A stretch of DNA of 55,493 nt from DASSUC01 sp035649895 (lineage in GTDB: Bacteria; Actinomycetota; Actinomycetes; Mycobacteriales; Micromonosporaceae), in contig DASRIS010000029.1 of the NCBI GenBank assembly GCA_035649895.1, positions 1 to 55,493 on the forward strand, read 5' to 3'. The notes beneath the pieces are model-generated. The model was given only the letters and a program-made list of their open reading frames with translations, was not told where the DNA came from and searched no databases. Of this stretch, positions 51,088 to 55,493 are shown piece by piece (position 1 is the stretch's first letter; every line of letters starts with the position of its first letter). Both the position numbers and the translations under genes were made by a program.

Positions 51088-53859
51088 CTACGTGTCGCCG
51101 CCGGTCTCGCCGACCGGGGCCGCGGCAACGTCCTCGATCGCGTACTGCTTGGCCGCCTCGGTGGGCAGCGCGGCCGGCACCTCGCCGCGCCGGGCGAGCT
51201 GGCGCAGCGTGGCTACCACGATCGACTCGGCGTCGACGTGGAAGTGCCGGCGCAGCGCGTGCCGGGTGTCGGACATGCCGAAGCCGTCCGTACCCAGGGA
51301 CGTGTAGTCACCCGGCACCCAGCGCGAGATGAGGTCGGGCACCGCGCGCATGAAGTCGCTGACCGCGACCACCGGGCCGCCGGCCTCCTTCAGCACCCGG
51401 GTCACGTACGGCAGCCGCGGCTCCTCGCCGGGGTGGACCAGGTTGTACTCCTCGGCCTCCACCGCGTCGCGGCGCAGCTCGGTCCAGGAGGTGGCCGACC
51501 ACACGTCGGCGGCGACGCCCCAGTCCTCGGCGAGCAGCCGCTGCGCCTTCAGCGCCCACTGCATGCCGGTGCCGCTGGCGAGCAGCTGCGCCCGGGGTGC
51601 GGTGTCGCCGCTGGCCGGGGTGGCCTGCGGCGCGGGCGAGTAGCGGTAGAGCCCGCGCAGCAGCCCCGCAACGTCCAGCCCGTCCGGCTGCGGCGGCTGG
51701 GAGATCGGCTCGTTGTAGACGGTCAGGTAGTAGATCAGGTCCTCCGGTGCGTCGCCGTACATCCGGCGCAGCGCGTCCTCCATGATGTACGCGATCTCGT
51801 ACGCGAACGCCGCGTCGTAGGCGACCACCGCCGGGTTGGTGGCGGCGAGCAGCAGCGAGTGTCCGTCCTCGTGCTGGAGCCCCTCCCCGTTGAGCGTGGT
51901 GCGCCCGGCCGTGGCGCCCATCAGGAAGCCCCGGGCCATCTGGTCGGCCGCCGCCCACAGCCCGTCGGCGGTGCGCTGGAAGCCGAACATCGAGTAGAAG
52001 ATGTAGACCGGGATCATCGGCTCGCCGTGCGTGGCGTACGACGAGCCGACCGCGGTGAACGAGGCCACCGAGCCGGCCTCGTTGATGCCCTCGTGCAGGA
52101 TCTGCCCGCTGGTCGACTCGCGGTACGACAGGAACAGGTCGCGGTCGACCGGCGTGTAGTTCTGCCCGTGCGGCGAGTAGATCTTGGCGGTGGGGAACAG
52201 CGAGTCCATGCCGAACGTGCGGGCCTCGTCCGGGATGACCGGCACCCAGCGCCGGCCGATGCCCTTGTCCTTCATCAGGTCCTTGAGCAGCCGGACGAAG
52301 GCCATGGTGGTGGCCACCTTCTGCTTGCCCGAGCCGCGCTTGAGGTCGCGGTACGCGTCCGGCGGCGGCAGCTGCACGGCGACCGGCTCGGTGCGCCGGC
52401 TCGGCAGGTAGCCGCCGAGCGAGTCGCGCCGCTCGCGCAGGTAGGCGATCTCGTCCGAGCTCTCGCCCGGGTGGTAGTACGGCGGCAGGTACGGGTCGCG
52501 CTCCAGCGCCGAGTCCGGGATCTCCAGGTAGAGCCGGTCCCGGAAGGACTTGAGGCCGTCCAGGGTCAGCTTCTTCATCTGGTGCGTCGCGTTGCGCCCC
52601 TCGAAGTGCGAGCCGAGCGTCCAACCCTTGATCGTCTTCGCCATGATCACGGTCGGCTGCCCGGTGTGGTTGACCGCCGCGCGGTAGGCCGCGTACAGCT
52701 TGTGGTAGTCGTGCCCGCCCCGCTTGAGCCCCCAGATCTCCTCGTCGCTCATGTGCTCGACCATCTTGCGGGTGCGCGGGTCGCGACCGAAGAAGTGCTC
52801 GCGCACGTACGCGCCGGACTCCGCCTTGTAGGTCTGGTAGTCCCCGTCCGGCGTGGTGTTCATCAGGTTCACCAGCGCACCGTCGGTGTCCGCGGCGAGC
52901 AGCGGGTCCCACTCCCGGCCCCAGATCACCTTCACCACGTTCCAGCCGGCGCCCCGGAAGAACGCCTCCAGCTCCTGGATGATCTTGCCGTTGCCGCGTA
53001 CCGGCCCGTCCAGCCGCTGGAGGTTGCAGTTGACCACGAAGACCAGGTTGTCCAGCTCCTCGCGGGCGGCGAGGCCGATCGCGCCGAGCGTCTCTGGCTC
53101 GTCCAGCTCACCGTCGCCGAGGAACGCCCACACCCGCTGCTGGGACGTGTCCTTGACGCCGCGGTGCTGCAGGTAGCGGTTGAACCTGGCCTGGTAGATC
53201 GCGTTCAGGCCGCCCAGCCCCATGGAGACCGTCGGGAACTGCCAGAAGCCGGGCATCAGCCGCGGATGCGGGTACGAGGGCAGCCCGGCCGGCTTGCCGT
53301 TGGGCAGCCGGTGCGACAGCTCCTGGCGGAACCCGTCCAGCTGCTGCTCGGTCAGGCGCCCCTCCAGGAACGCCCGGGCGTAGATGCCCGGGGAGGCGTG
53401 GCCCTGGAAGAAGATCTGGTCGCCGCCGCCGGGGTGGCCCGGCCCGCGGAAGAAGTGGTTGAACCCGACCTCGTAGAGCGAGGCCGCCGAAGCGTAGGTC
53501 GAGATGTGCCCGCCCACGCCGATCTCCGGCCGCTGGGCCCGGTGCACCATCATTGCGGCGTTCCACCGGATGTACGCCCGGATCCGCCGCTCCACGTGCT
53601 CGTCACCGGGGAACCACGGCTCCCGCTCGGGCGGGATCGTGTTGATGTAGTCGGTGGTGGTCAGCGGAGGCACGCCCACCTGCCGCTCCCGCGCCCGTTC
53701 CAGCAGGCGCAGCATCACGTACCGGGCGCGCTTGGCGCCGCGCTGGTCGATGAGTCCGTCGAACGACTCGACCCACTCGCTGGTTTCATCTGGGTCGATG
53801 TCCGGAAGCTGGCTCGGTAGGCCATCACTGATCACCGGGCGCTTGCGTTCCGTGGCCAC
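51088..53859 (-). CDS. aceE: Pyruvate dehydrogenase E1 component, homodimeric type
   Basis: 923 aa, full length. Thiamine-diphosphate motif GDGELDEPE ... NCNLQRLDGPVRG; N-terminal ARYVMLRLLERARE; HGQNYTPVDRDLFLSYRES; and the C-terminal YVTRVLKEAGGPVVAVSDFMRAVPDLI with the SLGTDGFGMSDTRHALRRHF segment. It decarboxylates pyruvate and passes the acetyl group to the lipoyl E2, giving acetyl-CoA. GTG 53859 has AAGGAAAAG upstream. Monocistronic, divergent from the YjbQ gene; E2 and E3 are not in this window. Confidence 0.97.
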   Translation of the reverse strand: MATERKRPVISDGLPSQLPDIDPDETSEWVESFDGLIDQRGAKRARYVMLRLLERARERQVGVPPLTTTDYINTIPPEREPWFPGDEHVERRIRAYIRWNAAMMVHRAQRPEIGVGGHISTYASAASLYEVGFNHFFRGPGHPGGGDQIFFQGHASPGIYARAFLEGRLTEQQLDGFRQELSHRLPNGKPAGLPSYPHPRLMPGFWQFPTVSMGLGGLNAIYQARFNRYLQHRGVKDTSQQRVWAFLGDGELDEPETLGAIGLAAREELDNLVFVVNCNLQRLDGPVRGNGKIIQELEAFFRGAGWNVVKVIWGREWDPLLAADTDGALVNLMNTTPDGDYQTYKAESGAYVREHFFGRDPRTRKMVEHMSDEEIWGLKRGGHDYHKLYAAYRAAVNHTGQPTVIMAKTIKGWTLGSHFEGRNATHQMKKLTLDGLKSFRDRLYLEIPDSALERDPYLPPYYHPGESSDEIAYLRERRDSLGGYLPSRRTEPVAVQLPPPDAYRDLKRGSGKQKVATTMAFVRLLKDLMKDKGIGRRWVPVIPDEARTFGMDSLFPTAKIYSPHGQNYTPVDRDLFLSYRESTSGQILHEGINEAGSVASFTAVGSSYATHGEPMIPVYIFYSMFGFQRTADGLWAAADQMARGFLMGATAGRTTLNGEGLQHEDGHSLLLAATNPAVVAYDAAFAYEIAYIMEDALRRMYGDAPEDLIYYLTVYNEPISQPPQPDGLDVAGLLRGLYRYSPAPQATPASGDTAPRAQLLASGTGMQWALKAQRLLAEDWGVAADVWSATSWTELRRDAVEAEEYNLVHPGEEPRLPYVTRVLKEAGGPVVAVSDFMRAVPDLISRWVPGDYTSLGTDGFGMSDTRHALRRHFHVDAESIVVATLRQLARRGEVPAALPTEAAKQYAIEDVAAAPVGETGGDT

Positions 53860-54061
53860 AGGCTTTTCCTTGTCTTGGATGGTCAGGGTCCAGCCCCATC
53901 CTCCCTCGCGCTGCCCGCGGCGTCACCTCGGGCCCCACCCCCGGGCGGGTGGACGCCGGGCCGCTTGTGCTCTGCTCGCCTTGCTGGTGCAGTGCATAAG
54001 GACTGGACACAGGCCCCCACCGGGACGGAAAGGCCAGAGGCGACGCTGGCAGAATGCCGCC

Positions 54062-54481
54062 ATGCGCAGCGAGGTGGTCACGGTACGGACGGGGTCGCGG
54101 CCAGCCATCGTGGACCTGACCAACCGGGCAGCCCAGTTCGTGGCCGGCGTGGCCGCCGCCGAGTCGCCCGACGGCCTGCTGCACGTCTTCGTCCCGCACG
54201 CCACGGCTGGCGTGGCGATCATCGAGACCGGGTCCGGCTCAGACCACGACCTGCTCACCGCGCTCGACGACGTGCTGCCGGCGGACGACCGCTGGCGGCA
54301 CCGGCACGGCTCGGCCGGCCACGGGCGCGACCACGTCCTGCCCGCGTTTGTGGCGCCGTACGCCACCCTGCCGGTGCTGGGCGGCAAGATCGCCCTCGGC
54401 ACCTGGCAGTCGATCTGCCTGGTCGACCCGAACGGTGACAACCCCACCCGGCAGGTCCGCTTCTCCTTCCTGCCCGGCTGA
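54062..54481 (+). CDS. YjbQ/UPF0047 family protein
   Basis: 139 aa, the usual length. Hallmarks are VFVPHATAGVAIIETGSG, WRHRHGSAGHGRDHVLP with its cluster of His residues, and the ending GTWQSICLVDPNGDNPTRQVRFSFL. Family members bind a metal through conserved His and show weak thiamine-phosphate synthase activity; the physiological role is unsettled. ATG 54062 is used. It is divergent from aceE. Confidence 0.92.
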   Translation: MRSEVVTVRTGSRPAIVDLTNRAAQFVAGVAAAESPDGLLHVFVPHATAGVAIIETGSGSDHDLLTALDDVLPADDRWRHRHGSAGHGRDHVLPAFVAPYATLPVLGGKIALGTWQSICLVDPNGDNPTRQVRFSFLPG

Positions 54482-54537
54482 AGGGGGCCCCGGCTGAAGG
54501 GACCGCCCTGGCGTGAGCCCGGTGTGCTCAGGGCGCC

Positions 54538-54741
54538 TCAGACGTATCGGAAGTTCCACACCCCGGTCGGGTCGGCGAGCGGCTCCGGCACGTCGCGTTT
54601 TGCGTCCACCTCAAGCAGCTCCACCCGCTCGGACGGGCGGACGCGCTCGGGGAGCTGGCCGAACCGCAGCCGCCGGAACAGCTCGGCCTCTTCGTCTGAC
54701 ATCGGCCCGATCCGGTTCAGGTCCTGGTCCTGCCCGTCCAC
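54538..54741 (-). CDS. Small acidic protein of unknown function
   Basis: 67 aa from GTG 54741 (a later ATG at 54702 gives MSDEEAELF). The sequence is charged and Pro-rich (MSDEEAELFRRLRFGQLPERVRP ... GVWNFRYV, read in parts), without hydrophobic segments. It lies 43 bases after the ABC permease gene on the same strand and may be co-transcribed. No family recognised. Confidence 0.55.
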   Translation of the reverse strand: MDGQDQDLNRIGPMSDEEAELFRRLRFGQLPERVRPSERVELLEVDAKRDVPEPLADPTGVWNFRYV

Positions 54742-54784
54742 CCCTCCATCGTGCGGCACCCGCGCGACCGCGGCCACCGGCCGG

Positions 54785-55411
54785 TCAGACAGCTACGTCG
54801 CGCCGGGTGAACGCCCAGGTGCCGAGCAGCGCCAGCACCGCCGCCCCACCCGCCAGCAGCAGGCAGTCGCCGAGCTGCAACCCATGGCGCAGCGGGTCGC
54901 CGCCGGCGTACCAGTGGAACGGCGAGAGCCACCGCGTCCAGCGCAAGCTGTCGACCTGCGGCGCGACAACATGGGCCACGTACGCCAGCACGGCCACCGC
55001 GCCGCTGCCGGCGTACACCGCCGCCTTGCGCCCGGTGAGGCCGCCCAAGGCGAGGGCGAGCGCACCGAAGAACGCCCCCAGCAGCACCAGCTGCACCACC
55101 CCGGCGGCGAGGCGGCCGACCGGTATCTCGGTCAGCTGGGACGGCTCGCGCACCGCGAGCAGGGCGAGCAGGATCCCCAGCCCCACCACGACCAGGCTGA
55201 CCAGTAGCGCGGCGCAGCGGTGCAGGGCGACCCGGGCCCGGCTGACCGGGTGCGCGAGCAGCAGGTCGAGCGTGCCCGCCTCCTCGTCCACGGCGATGGC
55301 CCGCCCGCCCATGGCGATCGCGCAGACCACCAGCAGGGCCGGGCCGAGCACGCCGAAGACGCTCCCGTTGAGGTAGCCGGCGGCGCTGCTGTCGAACTGG
55401 AGCGCCTCCAT
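54785..55411 (-). CDS. ABC-2 type transporter permease, N-terminally shortened
   Basis: 208 aa with five or six hydrophobic segments. VFGVLGPALLVVCAIAMGGRAIAVDEEAGTLDLLLAHPVSRARV (conserved block, read in parts around residues 18-60) is typical of actinobacterial ABC-2 permeases for drug or antibiotic export. Those proteins normally begin with about 55 more residues including a first membrane helix, absent here: an in-frame TAG lies seven codons before ATG 55411 and the upstream DNA belongs to a different reading frame. No ATPase gene is visible. It may be a truncated, inactive copy. Confidence 0.7.
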   Translation of the reverse strand: MEALQFDSSAAGYLNGSVFGVLGPALLVVCAIAMGGRAIAVDEEAGTLDLLLAHPVSRARVALHRCAALLVSLVVVGLGILLALLAVREPSQLTEIPVGRLAAGVVQLVLLGAFFGALALALGGLTGRKAAVYAGSGAVAVLAYVAHVVAPQVDSLRWTRWLSPFHWYAGGDPLRHGLQLGDCLLLAGGAAVLALLGTWAFTRRDVAV

Positions 55412-55424
55412 GATCCTCGTGTTT

Positions 55425-55468
55425 CGCGACTACGCGGCGGCTGCAGCGCAGGCCAGGGCGTAGTCGCG
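55425..55468. repeat. 11-bp inverted repeat upstream of the permease
   Basis: CGCGACTACGC (55425-55435) and GCGTAGTCGCG (55458-55468) are perfect arms around 22 bases. It overlaps the end of a possible upstream minus-strand frame and could be a terminator or an attenuator for the permease gene. Confidence 0.65.
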
Positions 55469-55492
55469 CAATAGTTCGGGGTCAGTCTGGCC
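55430..55492 (-). CDS. Possible C-terminal end of an upstream gene (5' partial)
   Basis: A minus-strand frame entering from the right edge reads GQTDPELLRDYALACAAAA and stops at TAG (55432-55430). Twenty codons are too few to identify it; composition is plausible for a helical C-terminus. It would end 19 bases before the permease ATG. Confidence 0.35.
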   Translation of the reverse strand, partial: GQTDPELLRDYALACAAAAA

Positions 55493-55493
55493 T

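Noticed and set aside
51238..53820. 860-codon open frame on the plus strand opposite aceE
   Set aside because: It mirrors aceE codons antisense; the protein is an Arg/Val/Gly/His-rich shadow without motifs, while aceE is intact on the other strand.

Overview
The window reads as chromosomal DNA of a high-GC filamentous actinomycete, most likely a member of the Micromonosporaceae or a close relative. I base this on the strong G/C third-position bias, frequent GTG starts, a fasR-fabD-fabH-acpP-fabF-accD fatty-acid locus, a homodimeric AceE, an actinobacterial HelD-type helicase, DUF3145, and many secreted carbohydrate-active enzymes. No tRNA, rRNA or CRISPR array was seen. Family assignments come from reading motifs by eye, not from database searches.

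Layout. 1-4 kb: the end of a secreted protein with a strong terminator, a small membrane protein, a complete but frame-disrupted IS630-type element with visible inverted ends, and a 13E12-type HNH protein behind an SOS-like box. 4-10.2 kb: a minus-strand, translationally coupled operon for beta-1,3-glucan breakdown (GH16 plus ricin-B lectin, GH3 with two discoidin domains, GH64 with two discoidin domains) behind one clear promoter that overlaps a palindrome. 10.5-18.6 kb: a lipoprotein, a secreted protein, DUF72, MmcQ/YjbR, membrane proteins, an isochorismatase-like gene that has lost its catalytic core, a DUF234 ATPase and a CDF metal exporter. 18.6-24.4 kb: HelD, a nitrilase-family amidohydrolase and a secreted subtilase.

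24.5-27.7 kb holds a tight three-gene operon (M20 deacylase, GNAT-like acyltransferase, N-acylamino-acid racemase) that matches the known route for converting D- to L-amino acids through N-succinyl intermediates. 27.7-35 kb: small conserved proteins, a NagZ-like GH3 lipoprotein, a polyprenol-type GT2 with a polytopic membrane partner, and a methyltransferase. 35-41.4 kb: the type II fatty-acid synthase locus with its FasR regulator; FabD carries an extra C-terminal lipoyl/biotinyl-like domain. 41.5-44 kb: PAP2 phosphatase, M23 peptidase and a membrane-anchored secreted protein.

44-48 kb contains gltX and, divergent from it, the most unusual gene here: a caspase-like protease fused through a linker and a sensor-like region to an apparently intact EAL (cyclic-di-GMP phosphodiesterase) domain. 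48-55.5 kb: a beta-glucosidase with a decayed MFS transporter behind it, aceE, a YjbQ protein and an N-terminally shortened ABC-2 permease. A 30-bp imperfect inverted repeat lies in the gene-free stretch downstream of aceE.
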